This document shows positions 33,930-46,784 of a DNA stretch of 64,000 nt, in pieces. The stretch covers positions 1,700,157 to 1,764,156 of the forward strand of contig NW_022098043.1 of the NCBI RefSeq assembly GCF_002288925.2, given 5' to 3'. This DNA is from Delphinapterus leucas. Its lineage: Eukaryota > Chordata > Mammalia > Artiodactyla > Monodontidae. The notes below the pieces were generated by a model that worked only from the letters and a program-made list of their open reading frames with translations, made no database searches and was not told the DNA's origin. Each line of letters begins with the position of its first letter. Position 1 is the stretch's first letter. The position numbers were made by a program, and so were the translations under genes.

Positions 33930-36003
33930 CCGTTAAAAATTGTTTTTATTGTGGTAAAAAACATGTAAGAGGAATTCGCCCTCTTAACAATTTTAAAGTA
34001 TTGTTAACTATATGCACATGTTACACCACAGGTCTCTGGAGCTTTTTCATCTTGCATGACTGAATCTCTGTACACATTGAACATCAACTCCCTGTTTCTC
34101 CCTCCCTCCAGCCCCTGGCAGCCACCGTTCTATTTTCTGTTTCTGTGAGTTTGATTACTTTAGAAACCTCATATAAGTAGAATCATTCAATATTTGTCTT
34201 TTTGTGATTGTTTTATTTCACTTATTAATATCCTCAAGTTTCATCCATGTTGTAGCATAGGACAGGATTTCCTTCCTTTTTAAGGTTGCATAGTATTCCA
34301 TTATACCACATTTTGTTTATCCATTCATCTGTTGATGGACATTTAGGTTGCTTCCATCTCCTGGCTATTGTAACTAGTGCTGCTGTGAACCTGGGTGTAC
34401 AACTACTTCTTCAAGATCCTGTTTTCAATTTTTGGGGGGAAATATACCCAGAAATGAGATTTCTAGATCATTTGGGAGTTCTATTTTTAATTTTTTGTGG
34501 AACCTCCACACTGTTTTCCATAGTGGCTGCATCATTTTATATTCCCACTGACAGTGAGTGCGTGAGTGTTCCAATTTCTCCACATCCTCACTAACACTTG
34601 TTATTTTCTGCTTTTCTGATTGAGGCCATCCTAATGGGTGATATCTTATTGTGGTTTTGATTTGCATTTCCCTGATGATTAGTGATGTTGAGCATCTTTT
34701 CATATGCTTTCTTTCCCCCCTGCCTCTTGGCAATTAAAAAAAAAATTAGCTTATTGAAGTATAGTTGATTTATAATGTTGTGTTGATTTCTGCTCTACAG
34801 CACAGTGATTTAGTTATATATATATGTGTGTGTATATATATATATACATTCTTTTCCATTATAGTTTATCACAGGATATTGAATATAGTTCCCTGTGCTA
34901 TATAGTAGGACCTTGTTGTTTATCCATCCTATATATAATAGTTTGCATCTGCTAATCCCAAACTCGCAATCCATCCCTCCCCATCTTTTCATATGCTTCT
35001 TGGCCGTTTGTATATCTTTGGAGAAATGTTTCTTCAAGTCCTTTGCCCGTTTATAATTTTTTGTTGTTGTTATTGAGTTGTAAGAGTTCTTTATATATTC
35101 TGAATATTAATCCCTTATATTATTTGCAAATATTTTCTACAGTTTGGTAGGTTGGCTTTTACTCTGTTGATTGTTTCCTTTACTGCACAGAAGTTTTTAA
35201 GTTTGATATAGTTCCAAATGTCTATTTTTCCTTTTGTTACCTGTGCTTTTGGTATCATACCCAAGTAATCATTGCCAATTCCAATGTCATGATGATTTCC
35301 CTCTAGGTTTTCCTCTAGGAATCTTATAGTTTCCAGTCTTATGTTTAGGTCTTTAATCCATTTTGAGTTAATTTTTGTATGTGGTTTAAGATAAGGGTCC
35401 ATCTTCATGCTTTTGCATGTGGATATCCAGTTTTCCAAATACCATTTGTTGAAGAGACTATCCTTTCCTCATGGTGTAGTCTTGGCACCTTTGTCAAAGA
35501 TCATTTGACCATGTATGTAGGGATTCATTTCTGGGCTCTCTATTGTGTTCCGTTGGTCTTCATGTCTGTTTTTATGTCAATACCAAATTTTTTTGATTAT
35601 TGTACTTTGTAATATGTTTTGAAATCATTAAGTGTGAGGCCTCCAGCTTTGTTTTTCTTTCTCAAGATTGTTTTGACTCCTGGGGGTACTTTGAGATTCC
35701 TTATGAATTTTAGGATTATTTTTTCTATTTCTACAAAAAATGCCATTGGGATTTTAATAGGGCATTGAATCTGTAGATCACTTTGGGTAGTATGGACATT
35801 TTAGCAATATTAAGTCTTCCAATCCATAACCGCAGGATGTCTTTCCATTTATTTGTGTCTTCTTTAATTCCTTTCAGCAATATTTTGTAGTTTTCAGTGT
35901 ACAAGTTTTTTGCCTCCTTGGTTAAGTTTATTCCTAAGTATTTTATTCTTTTTGATGGTATCATAAATGAGATTACTTTCTTAATTTCCTTTTCTCTTAG
36001 GCC
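33930..36003 (-). mobile_element. Older L1 copy, 3' two kilobases, with a nested L1 3' piece
   Basis: Read on the - strand, 36003-34999 is ORF2 sequence (for example [20 protein letters not shown] and a WIKDLNIRLETIRFLEENLE stretch), broken by stops and frameshifts. 34709-33930 is the 3' part and 3' UTR. A later insertion lies at 34710-34981. Non-functional. Confidence 0.85.
34710..34981 (-). mobile_element. Short L1 3' UTR insertion nested in an older L1
   Basis: 'ttgaagtatagttgattta' and 'ggatattgaatatagttccc' are the reverse of the cetartiodactyl L1 3' UTR. The 17-base target-site duplication 'catcttttcatatgctt' is at 34693-34709 and 34982-34998. An (AT)/(GT) stretch at 34816-34847 is inside. 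Confidence 0.85.
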
Positions 36004-38460
36004 CATTTTTAAATCCTCATTTTACCAGTGAAGAGACAGAGACACAGAGTCATGGGGTGAGTTTAATGTTTGAACCAGGATTTGATTCCAGCTTCAACGC
36101 TGCCTGGCAGGAGTTAGATGAATGCAGAGCAGTCCCTCCCCTGCCTTTGCCCTGTTCAATTCCCCACTTTGGGGAGCAAAGGTAAAAGCAGGGCCCCAGG
36201 TCGAAGGCAACTCTTCCCGGGGCCTTGCAGCCTCTGAAGCGCCTGTTCTCAGGCAATAGGACAGGTCTGTGAGTGGATGAGTTGGCCAAGGAGTCGTTTG
36301 CTTCCACCAGGGGCCACAGCTCGGCCTGGGAGAGACAGGATGGGCCTTGGAGTTCAAAATCTCACTGGCCACTTCCCAGCTATGTGACTGTGGACAAGTC
36401 TGTTTCCTTCTCTGACCTCACTTTTTTTGCTGGAAAAATGGGCATTTTGTAAAACTCACCTTGCAAGGCTGATTTGAGGAGGAAATACGATCATGGGTAA
36501 GAGGTGTCTGTTCATTTAATCAGTGAATGATGCCCAGTGCCCTGAGCTTAGGTGGGCTGGCTCTGGCTCCCCTCCAGTCATGCCCTCCCCCACAGAGCAC
36601 GGAGTCCTTGGATCCCTGAGGAAGTGCCCATTTGGAGCCAGTGCCCCTCCCATGCTCCCAGGCTTGCCAGGCTGCGAGGAGCTGCTGATTCATGGAATGT
36701 GCATGAAGTTAGATATGACTGATTTATAGCTTATAAATATTTAGACATTTGTACTTTTGACCCCAAATGGCCCCATAAATGTTAGGGGCCAGTCTGACTG
36801 GTAAACCCAACGTCCCAACCCACAGTCCACACTGGGGAAGTAATCAGCACATAATTCCTTCTGCCCAGATCTCAGTGGTCCCTCTGTCCAGCTGAGGATG
36901 GGAGCCCTTTCTCTAGGTCCCCTAAGGGGCTGGGATTGTTTGCAGACAGTATGGGAATGGCAGTCAGTGGGAGTTGGGACTGAATACTCTGCAGGGCAGA
37001 GGGTGGGAGATACAGATGGTAGAATTCTTCTTGTCTCCATAAATATTTATGCCCCCCTAGCCCACCCCCCAGCTAAATGCTGGGCCTGGGCCTGCTGCCC
37101 GGCCTTGATCCATCAGGGAGCCCTGCCCACGTATTAAGTTGAGTGGTCTGAGTCACCTCTTCCTTCTCCCTCCAAATGCTCCTTCCCTTCCTGAGGCGTT
37201 GAAAGCTTTGTTGGCATTAGCCCAACACCCTGTCCGGAGCTGGCAGGAAAGCCAGTATGTGGGTTAGAGTCCCTGGGGTCACTGGTGATCCACAGTCCCC
37301 TCCCCTGGCTCCAAGTGACTGGGCCAATAGTGAGAGGAAGTCCTGGCCATTTGTGGCTACTTTGCATGCTTATCTTTGGAAACATTGTTTGGCTTATAAG
37401 ATTTTGCAGATGAAGAAACTGAAGCTCAGAGAGGTGAAGTAACTTGCCCAAGGTCACACAGCAAGTAAATGGCAGAGCCAGTTAAGAACCCAGGTCTTTC
37501 TGACTCCAGAGGCCTTTTCCCTACCCTGCCTTTTCCCCCCAGAGAGACTGGACACCTTTCCTTCATACTAGTTTCCTCTGAATAATTGTCAGGGCTTGGT
37601 CATTCATTCATTCAGTCTTTAATGTCTGACACTGAAGATAAAGAGATAAAAATGATCTAGTCTCTGCCCTCAAGAAGCTCTCAGCCTGGCGAGGAAAGGC
37701 ACAGAGATCAATATTTACAACATACAGTGTCAGATGCTATGCTGAGGAATGTGCCCAGTGCCATGGCAACCCAGAGAAGGAGGCAACTCATTCTGCCTGG
37801 GGCAAAGAGAGAAGGTGTCCCGGAGGAAGCACTCTTTAGATCAGGTCTTCAAAGATGAGTAAGATTTTGCTAGGTAAAGCAATAGGCAAAAGGCATTCTC
37901 AGTAGGGGCCACAACATGTGCAAAGGCACAGAGGTTTGAGGAGAAATAGTTTTTAGAGAAGCAGCAAGAAGTTCATTGTGGCTGGAGTAGAGGGTGAGTG
38001 GTAGTAGAGGCTGGTGGGAGATGAGATGGGGAAGGAGCTTGCACTTGGTCCTGGGCAATGGGGAGCCATGGAAGGTGTTAGAACAGGCAAGTATGTGGCT
38101 GACAGCGTGTGGAGGCACAGCACTGCTCAAAATTCAGTGTGCGCGTGAATCACCGGAGAATCTTGTTAAAATACAGATGCTGAAACAGCAGGCCTGAGGT
38201 AGAGTCAAGTTCTACATTTCTAACAAGCTCACAGGTGTTGTTGCTGCTGCTGGTGCAGGGACCACACTTTGAATAAATGAGGTTGTAGAGGGCTCACTCT
38301 GCCTTGCCTGGAGGCTGCTCTGGGGAGCAGGCAGCCACTGGTGCTCTTTTGTCACTGGAGAGATCAGGCCTCTACCATCTTCTTGGGTCAGCCCTCTTGC
38401 AGCCCTCACAAAAGAGTCAATCTTGCTAGTTGCTAGATATTTGTTCACTAGACAAATGTT
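36004..38460. other. PTAFR upstream region with MIR, L2-like and MER5A-like pieces
   Basis: MIR cores lie near 36360-36500 and 37390-37515 ('gaaactgaagctcagagagg'). 37600-37950 resembles an L2-like repeat. 38120-38275 ('gaatcaccggagaatcttgt') resembles MER5A. 36510-37380 is unique without gene evidence. Confidence 0.5.
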
Positions 38461-39370
38461 TGTTAAGCTCCTACTCTGGCCAAGCTTGTGCTGGGTGCTG
38501 GGGATGGAGAGAGGAATTGGAAATGCTACTTTCTGGTCCAAGTCACCACCATCTCTTGCCTCTGACATCGTCTCTCTGCTTCCACTCTTGTCCCCTACCC
38601 TCTATTCTCTGCCCAGCAGCTGGAGAGAGAGATCCTGCTGCTCATGTGCTTGACATAGTCCAGCGGCCCTCTGATGTTTATAGAATAAAACCCAAACTCC
38701 TTACCATGGCGTAGGAGGGATTTGGGGTCTGTTGCCCTCAGATCTCATCTTACTCTTCCCATTTCTCTGGGGACATTGACCCTTCAGTTCCCTGAACGTG
38801 ACACATTTATTTTTAGCTCAGAATATGATGAACTTATTCCCACTGCAGGCCCTTTGCACATGATACCCTTTGCCTGGAATATGCTTCTTCTAGATTTTCT
38901 CTTGACTTGTTCCTTTTCACGTTTTAGATTTTAGCCAGGGGAAGACACAGGTTTTGTAGGACTCTGAAGCTTATACAATATGTGGGCCCCTCTTTAAGAG
39001 ACACAAAATTATAAATATACAATTAGGAACAAGGCCTAGGAAGAGGTCTTAAGGCTTAATTCCTTGGCTTCATGGTATATCTGCCTCTAGTTTCATTTAT
39101 ATGTCACCTCCTCCGAGAAGCCTTCCCTGGTCACTCTATTTTAAGTAGCCCTCTATCCAATCTTCATCATGTCACTATTTTTATTTCTTTTATTGAATTC
39201 ATCACAATTTGAAATTACCTTGTTCATTTATCTCTGTACTTATTTTTGTCTGTTTTCTATGACTAGAGTATAAGCTCCTCAAGGGCCAGAATCTTGCCTG
39301 TTTTATTCCCGCAGTGTCCCCAACACAGTGCCGGGCAGTCAGCAGGATGTCAGGTGAATGAATGGACATG
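38461..39370 (+). mobile_element. L2-type LINE fragment
   Basis: Contains L2-like vocabulary: 'ccctttgcacatgatac', 'ctccgagaagccttccctgg', 'agagtataagctcctcaagg'. Strongly diverged, no open frame. Confidence 0.6.
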
Positions 39371-40172
39371 GGCTCATTCCTCAAGAAGCTAAGGCCTAGT
39401 GGCAGGAGGACACACACAGGCAATTTCAGTGAGCTTTGGGAGCCCAGGGGATGGGCACTTAACCGGGTCTTGGGGGAGAGGCAGGATGTGAAAGAGTCTG
39501 AGAGGCTTAGGAAAAACTACCTGGAGGAAAGGAGGACTGAACAGCCTTAAAGGATGATCAGTAGTCAGCTGGGCAGAGAGAGGGAGGGGAGCATGAATGA
39601 AGGCGTGGATGTATGAGCCCCCAGACCCAGAGGAGGCTAGGCTGGTTACGATTTGGGTGATTTCAAGGGTTCTATTGATGCAAAGGGACATCTGGGCATT
39701 ATGTTTGGGATGAGGGCCAAGGGAGTGGGAGTCACCTGGGGACCTGTGACTGGAGAGAAGGCAGCAGAAGTAGGAAGGGCCTGGGTGGTGGGTATTGGAG
39801 GCACCAAGGACGAGGCTACTGGCAAAGGGGTTCTGCCCAAGACGTCCACACTGATTCTGGTCCAGTATCTGGAAGGAAGAGGCCTACCTCTGCTGGGCCT
39901 CCTGTGAGGGCCGTGTGGACTGGGGAGGCTCTGGGTTCGGAAGGACCTGAGTACACATTGTCTCAGGTTGGGTTCCTGGGAAGCTGCTTCTCACTTGAGA
40001 TTAGCACACCGGCATGTTTTTCCTGGAATATTTTAAAGCAAAACTGAGATATTGTGTAATCCTTCCTATAAATTCCTCAGTATGTGTGTATAATAAATAA
40101 GGAATTAAAAATCTAAAAGTATATAACCAATATATCACGATCACAGCCTCACAAAATTAGCATCAATTTCTT
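39371..40172. other. PTAFR upstream region, nothing recognised
   Basis: Largely unique sequence; an L1M-like A/T stretch lies near 40020-40140. No gene support. Confidence 0.4.
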
Positions 40173-40265
40173 TTCTTTTTTTTTCTGGCTGTGCCTTGCA
40201 GCTTGCGGGATCTTTGTTCCCCGACCAGTGCTGTGTCCTAACCACTGGACTGCCAGGGAATTCCC
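40173..40265 (-). mobile_element. CHR-type SINE, short type
   Basis: 'tggctgtgccttgcagcttg' and reversed head 'ctgccagggaattccc'. The target-site duplication 'agcatcaatttctt' (40159-40172) and 'agcatcgatttctt' (40266-40279) differs by one base. Confidence 0.92.
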
Positions 40266-40325
40266 AGCATCGATTTCTTAATTCCATCTGATACTTTGTG
40301 TTTGAGTTCTCCCAGGTGCCTAACA

Positions 40326-40347
40326 AATATATATATATATATATATT
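40326..40347. repeat. (AT)n microsatellite
   Basis: About eleven AT dinucleotides. Confidence 0.9.
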
Positions 40348-40689
40348 TTACAGTTAGTTTGTTTAAATCAAGATACACACAAGGTCCACACACAGCCTTT
40401 ATTTGCTTAATTCAGCTTCTCGAACGAGAATTTGACATTCCACTTCCTTGCCTCTCATTCACTCCTGAACGCATACTTAGGAAACTACTGTCCGTCTGAT
40501 CAGGGAGATAGATTTCTGAGTGGCCCTGTGCAATGTTTGCTTTCCTGTCTTCATTGTGCTGGATCTCGCTGAGGCTTTTCACACCGTTGGCCACTTGCTG
40601 CCACACTCTTGAAACTTTCTTCTGTCAGGTCTTGCGTGGTGGTCCCCTGGTCCTCCTCCTCCATCTTGACCATCCTGTTCCTACCTGCA

Positions 40690-42458
40690 ATGAACATGGT
40701 GGTACATGACTCTTTTTGAATTATGGTTTTCTCAGGGTATATGTCCAGTAGTGGGATTGCTGGGTTGTATGGTAGTTCTATTTTTAGATTTTAAAGGAAC
40801 CTCCATACTGTTCTCCATAGTGGCTGTATCAATTTACATTCCCACCAACAGTGCAAGAGGGTTCCCTTTTCTCCACACCCTCTCTAGCATTTATTGTTTG
40901 TAGATTTTTTGATGATGGCCATTCTGACCCGTGTGAGGTGATACCTCATTGTGTTTTGGTTTGCATTTCTCTAATGATTAGTGATGTTGAGCATTCTTTC
41001 ATGTGTTTGTTGGCAACCTGTATATCTTCTTTGGAGAAATGTCTATTTAGGTCTTCTGCCCATTTTTGGATTGCGCTGTTTGTTTTTTTGATACTGAGCT
41101 GCATGAGCTGCCTGTAAATTTTGGAGATTAATCTTTTGTCAGTTGCTTCATTTGCAAATATTTTCTCCCATTCTGAGGACTGTCTTTTCATCTTGCTTAG
41201 GGTTTCCTTTGCTGTGCAGAAGCTTTGAAGTTTCATTAGGTCCCATTTGTTTTTATTTCCATGTGTCTAGGAGGTGGGTCAAAAAGGATCTTGCTGTGAT
41301 TTATGTCATAGAGTGTTCTGCCTATGTTTTCCTCTAAGAGTTTTATAGTGTCTGGCCTTACATTTAGGTCTTTAATCCATTTTGAGTTTATTTTTGTGTA
41401 TGGTGTTAGGGAGTATTCTAATTTCATTCTTTTACATGCAGCTGTCCAGTTTTCCCAGCACCACTTATTGAAGAGGCTGTCTTTTCTCCATTGTATATTC
41501 TTGCCTCATTTAACAAAAATAAGGTGACCATATGTGCGTGGGCTTATCTCTGGGCTTTCTATCCTGTTCCATTGATCTATATTTCTGTTTTTGTGCCAGT
41601 ACCATATTGTCTTGATTACTGTAGCTTTGTAGTATGGTCTGAAGTCAGGGAGGCTGATTCCTCTAGCTCCGTTTTTCTTTCTCAAGATTGTTTTGGCTAT
41701 TTGGGGTCTTTTGTGTTTCCATACAAATTGTGAAATTTTTTGTTCTATTTCTGTGAAAAATGCCATTGGTAGTTTGTTAGGGATTGCATTGAATCTGTAG
41801 ATTGCTTTGGGGAGTATAGTCATTTTCACAATGTTGATTCTTCCAAGAATCCAAGAACATGGTATATCTCTCCATCTGTTTGTATCATCTTTAATTTCTT
41901 TCATCAGTGTCTTATAGTTTTCTGCATACAGGTCTTTTGTCTCCTTAGGTAGGTTTATTCCTTGGTATTTTATTCTTTTTGTTGCAGTGGTAAATGGAAG
42001 TGTTTCCTTAATTTCTCTTTCAGATTTTTCATCATTAGTGTATAGGAATGCAAGAGATTTCTGTGCATTAATTTTGTATCCTGCTACTTTACCAAATTCA
42101 TTGATAAGCTCTAGTAGTTTTCTGGTGGCATCTTTAGGAGTCTCTATGTATTGTGTCATGTCATCTGCAAACAGTGACAGTTTTACTTCTTCTCTTCTGA
42201 TTTGGATTCCTTTTATTTCTTTTTCTTCTCTGATCGCCATGGCTAGGACTTCCAAAACTATGTTGAATAATAGTGGTGAGAGTGGACAACATTGTCTTCT
42301 TCCTGATCTTGGAGGAAATGGTTTCAGTTTTTCACCATTGGAATGATGTTGGCTGTGGGTTTGTCATATTTGGCCTGTATTATGTTGAGGTAGGTTCCCT
42401 CTATGCCTACTTTCTGGAGGGTTTTTATCATAAATGGGTGTTGAATTTTGTCGAAAGG
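40690..42458 (-). mobile_element. L1 copy, 5'-truncated in ORF2
   Basis: Read on the - strand, 42458-41230 is the second half of ORF2. One 249-codon frame (42255-41506) contains a SLFADDM stretch (YADD box region of L1 reverse transcriptase in the form FADD) and a [23 protein letters not shown] thumb region. 41230-40690 continues toward the ORF2 C terminus. Its right end abuts a piece of a CHR SINE at 42459-42499. Interrupted and 5'-truncated, so not mobile. Confidence 0.9.
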
Positions 42459-42499
42459 GAAGTGCAGAGTCTTAACAATTGGACTGCCAGGGAAGTCCA
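42459..42499 (-). mobile_element. Remnant of a CHR-type SINE head
   Basis: 'ggactgccagggaagtcc' is the reversed head. Only about 40 bases remain beside the L1, and I could not find the other half on the far side of the L1. Confidence 0.75.
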
Positions 42500-42599
42500 T
42501 TCTCTTTTAATGTTGGGCTCTTCAGGGTTTAACCCTGGATCCTCCTGGGTGTTTCTCAGGCACTCCACCTGTGATATGGCCCCTACGAAGTTCATCCTC

Positions 42600-43430
42600 T
42601 ATGCCCCACACTCTTCCTCCTCAGTGTCATCTCAGTGAAGACAGACACCACCCAGCTCCATTCATCTGGGCCAGAAAACCTGGCCATCCGTGTCTCCTCC
42701 CTTTCTCTCAACCACTATCCCATGCATCTCTAAGTTCTGTCCATTCCATCTCCCAAATCATTCTCACAGCCATCCATTTCCATCCTCCCTGCCATGTTCC
42801 AAGCTTCCCTTTGGTGCTCTGGACAGTTGCAGTTATCTCTTTGTTATCTCCCTGCCTCTGACCTGAGGCCCCTCCAATTCATTCTGTACACGACAGTCAA
42901 AGCCATATTCCACAAACCTGAAACTCCACATCCTTCAATGACTCCCCATTTCCAGCAGAATCACATACAAACTCCTTTAGCCTAGTATGAAAGACTCTAC
43001 TTCAGTTGACTGATGCTTGCTTTGTAGGTCCTGTCTCTCCTTACCACCACCCCACCCACCTTTTAAGTTTTAGCCAAACCAAACTTCTCAAGTTCCCTGA
43101 GAACAAGGCACATCCTCTCCTGTTCTTCCAGGCGTCTTCCTCTCTCCCAGCTGCATCTGGCTAACTCCTTGTCTTCCTTCAGCATAAGCAGGAGTCGTTC
43201 CTGACCGTCAGGTCTGGGTCACGGGCACACTCAGAATGACCCTGACATCTAGAACCTCCACCATCCTAACACTAAGCACCTATCTATTTCTGAATCTCTC
43301 TCTCGCGAAATGGCCTGTGAGCCACTGAAGGACAAAGACGAGGTCTGTTCTCAGAAGCCTCAGGACTCTGCCCAGGCCAGCAGCAGTGAGATTGTCCAGA
43401 GAAGGCACGAATGAGTGACTGAATGGGTGA
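42600..43430 (+). mobile_element. L2-type LINE fragment
   Basis: 'ccatttccagcagaatcaca', 'ctcccagctgcatctggcta' and related words resemble L2. Diverged and without a frame. Confidence 0.5.
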
Positions 43431-44164
43431 GCTGGGCTATTCTGTGTGTGCCCCATTCACATGGTGAGACTATTTTTTTTTAAAATCAATTAATACCAAA
43501 AAAACCCACCCCAAACCCCTCGAAATCCATGATGAACAAAATACCAAAAGTTTAAATGAAGACAGGATCATAATAGTGCCAGGCAGGGCCGTATTAGAGC
43601 CTGGGGCAAAAGGAAGCATCAGTAATACTGATTTTGATTCTTCAAATGATTGCATCCAAATATTATTTATCTTGATTACTGAGGTTTTTGGCGCTCCCTT
43701 AAATTTTGTACCCAGGTGAGCACGTCATGAGACTTATTCAAATCCTGATCCTCATGGGAAGACTTTCTCAACAGGCCTGGGCAGGGGTGGCATAAGGGGC
43801 AGGGACCAGGAGGATGTCCTGAGTGGAGTCCTTTGCCTGGAGAAGGACAGTTTCTGGAGGACAGTTGTCTCTACTCCACTGTGCTGGAGCCTAAACCCAA
43901 GAAGAGGACAGGACTTACTTAGGGGTGGGGATAGGGTGTTGGGGGTGGATAGGGATGTGACTTCCTCAAAGACCCAGAGTGAGCACCACACACCTCCCAG
44001 CTGTGGGCTGCTCCCCACCCCCGCCTCTCAGGCCCCAGGAACAGGGTCCCCTAAGGCACGAGGGTCCAGCAGGAAAAAGAAACAAGGCCAGTCCCAGATG
44101 AATGGGCGTCTTAGGCTCAAAGGAAATGGGGGGACGGGGCGGGGTGGTGAACTGAGACTGTGGA
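43431..44164. other. PTAFR upstream region, nothing recognised
   Basis: No repeat or gene identified. Confidence 0.4.
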
Positions 44165-44439
44165 GCATTGATTTTCAAATTTTCTGGCCTCAGGATCTCT
44201 TTATATTCTTAAAAATTATTGAGGGCCCCAGAGAACTTTTGTTTACATGGGTATACCTACCAATATTTACCGTCTTCAAAATGAAAACTAAGACATTCTA
44301 AAAATTTTTGTTTTTAAATGTAAAAACCAATAATAAACTCGTTTCATGTTAACATAAATAATGCTTTTAGTGGAAAATAACTAAAGTTTTCAAAACATAA
44401 ACAATTTCAGGAGAAGAGTAACATTGATTTACATTTTTT

Positions 44440-44859
44440 TTTCCCCATCTCTTTAATGTTGGGTTTAATAGAAGACAGCTGGATTCTCATATTCACTTCT
44501 GCACTCAGTCTATTGTGATACGTTGTTTTGGTTAAAGTATATGAAGAAAATCTGCCCTCACACAGAGGTATGTGTATTTGTAAAGGGAGGAATATTTTAA
44601 TGGCTTTTTCAGATAATTGGTGATACTCTTCTTTGATTCTACATCAGAACTCCACAAATGGTAGTTTCTTAAAAGTTAGTTGCAATGTATACTGAATCAT
44701 ATCAACAAACTTTTTGTCATCCGTGAACAAGGCAATGTATTGGTCTATCTTGCCCTTTGAATCTTTTACCTCTATGTAATTTTGAAACATCATGCTTTCC
44801 TCATTTGGAAAATATTGGTTCACTGAGATATACAGGTCTTCCAGATATTGACTTTTCAT
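44440..44859 (-). pseudogene. Degenerate hAT transposase, C-terminal part
   Basis: A 71-codon open piece (44859-44644) ends at a stop directly after LPFVEF. The expected continuation is found in another frame as KEEYHQLSEKAIKI, then FSSYTLTKTTYHNRL, then NMRIQLSSIKP, so at least one frameshift is present. The dimerisation domain of hAT transposases is the recognised region. No sign of selection for a host function was seen. Confidence 0.75.
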
Positions 44860-45294
44860 TATAAGCTATCAAACAATTGTATTAATTAATATCACTACCA
44901 ATCTCATCAGAAAATTCTTTGGATATTGGAAAGCTGTCAAGCTCGTGCTGGAAGATACAGATTTTCCAAACATTTTAATATTTTCTTGGAAGTTCAAATT
45001 TTAATCATGGCAGCAAAATCCCATCATCGGTTTTACTTGAAGTGACAGGATCGCTTTATTTCTATAGGGACTTTTTGAGAAAAAAGTCTGCCAGATACCC
45101 AAGTCTCTGAAAAGCCATAGTTTGCCAGTCATTTTTTCAAGTGATAATGATGATCCAAAAAACAGCTCAGCTCACAACTCAAACAATGGCATTGGGTCTT
45201 TTTCTGAAGACAACCACTCTACTCCAGTTTGCAGCAGAGATGTTTCATGTGTATTTCCCATTCCGATACACAGATTATTAAAAGGATGTGTACT

Positions 45295-45606
45295 GGGCTT
45301 CCCTGGTGGCGCAGTGGTTAAGAATCCATCTGCCAATGCAGGGAACACGGGTTCGAGCCCTAGTCCGGGAAGAGCCCTCGAGCCGCAACTACTGAGCCCA
45401 TGTGCTACAACTACTGAAGCCCGCGTGCCTAGAGCCCGTGCTCCACAACAAGAGAAGCCACCGCAATGAGAAGCCCGCTCACTGCAACAAAGAGTAGCCC
45501 CCGCTTGCCACAACTAGAGAAAGCCTGTGTCCAGCAACAAAGACTTAATGCAGCCAAAAATAATAAGAATTTTAAAATTTATTAAAAAAAATAATAAAAA
45601 ATAAAG
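45295..45606 (+). mobile_element. CHR-type SINE, long type
   Basis: Starts 'gggcttccctggtggcgcag', has the B-box-like 'gggttcgagccc' and repeated 'cacaacta' words, and an A-rich tail. It lies inside the hAT fossil. Confidence 0.93.
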
Positions 45607-45902
45607 TGAAATTGGCTTTTTTTTTTTTTTTACACTGAATGCATAGCTGTGAAGGATATGACTCCTATGATAGTTTGGTGTCCCTGCCTTGACTGGTGCT
45701 AAGGAGCCAGCAGTTTTGCTCACCCTTTTGTACTGTCGGCGCAAATGTCAGTCAACTCAGTGAAGAAGACAAATAATAAATAATGTCTTGGTATTATTAT
45801 GATGATCATTTTGACCTCATGGATTCCCTGAAAGTTTTCAGAGATAGACCTCCTCTCTCATCCCTCATTTACATGGACCACCCTTTGAGAGTTATTGTCT
45901 TA

Positions 45903-46784
45903 CGCCTTTGGGATCAGATGGCAGGGTCATCTTTAGGAGTGGAAAAGATCCCAGCTGAGTAGAAGCTAGCAATTTGCTGCTGAGGAAGCAGAATAAAAGT
46001 ATGTAATTCAAATCAACTATGTAATTCACAATGCAACTTGAGGGTGAGTTTTTTGTTTTTAAAGGAATCGCAATGATTTCTTGGAATAATTGAACGTACA
46101 TTTATTTAATTAACATAGACAAACCATCACCATACACTAAATAGAACAAAGAACAAAATTTTTCTCAATCAAGAGAAAAATTCTAATTACAGCCAGTGGT
46201 TTCTTTAAACTCACCTGTAAGTATCTATAGACTTCTTCAAGTGTTTCCGCTGTTCTGGGGCTCCCTAAGGGGTGGGTGTAATTAACAAGGCTTATTACCC
46301 ATTCCTTTTATTTATTGATTCATGGTGCTGGGAATAGTGTTGATTAGGCAGACAAGGTCCTTGATCTGCCAGTGCTCACAGTCAAGTGGGAGAGTGTGAA
46401 ACGATCATACAAACATGAATACGATTACAATTGTGCTAAGATTTAAGAAGAAGTATAGGGAGCTTTGAGATGGGACCTGACCTGACCTGGAGGTCATTGA
46501 AGACCTCCCTGAAGAAGTGAAATTCAGCTAAGGTCTGAAACATGAGTTGGAGTTGGCCAGGTGGCAGTGGGGTGTGGATAGGGAAGCATGTTCAAGGCAG
46601 TGGCATGGTATGTGTGCAGGCTGAAGCAGGAGAGTTCTGGGTGAGTTTGAAGACCCACCTGGGAAGTCCATTTTGGCTGGAACCTGGTGAGAAGGTGGCA
46701 TAAGATGAGGGTGGAGTGGCAGCCAGAGGTCAGGGCAAGGGCCATCAGGTGGCCTTTTTTCCAGTTCCTGGAACCTGCCAATCT
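45903..46784. other. PTAFR upstream region, possible L2-like remnants
   Basis: 46310-46700 has the general look of an ancient L2/MIR-derived stretch. No gene or clear element is supported. Confidence 0.35.

Larger units (their letters stand above)
44165..45902 (-). mobile_element. hAT (Charlie-type) DNA transposon fossil with transposase remains
   Basis: The ends are imperfect inverted copies of a hAT terminus: 'attgattttcaaattttctgg'-like at left and, reverse-complemented, 'ataactctcaaagggtgg' at right. On the - strand 44859-44644 stays open and contains NQYFPNEESMMFQNY and TLQLTFKKLPFVEF. After frameshifts, KEEYHQLSEKAIKI and, near 44500-44440, NMRIQLSSIKP continue the hAT C-terminal dimerisation domain, as in host ZBED/FAM200-like proteins. 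Stops and frameshifts make it a dead copy. A CHR SINE splits it at 45295-45606. Confidence 0.8.

Noticed and set aside
41506..42255. 249-codon frame on the - strand as a host gene
   Set aside because: It is a stretch of L1 ORF2 (FADD box and thumb region) in a truncated copy.
45295..45606. tRNA gene suggested by box-B-like 'gggttcgagccc'
   Set aside because: The sequence is the tRNA-derived head of a CHR SINE with a poly-A-type tail and no intact tRNA fold. The same applies to the other SINE copies.
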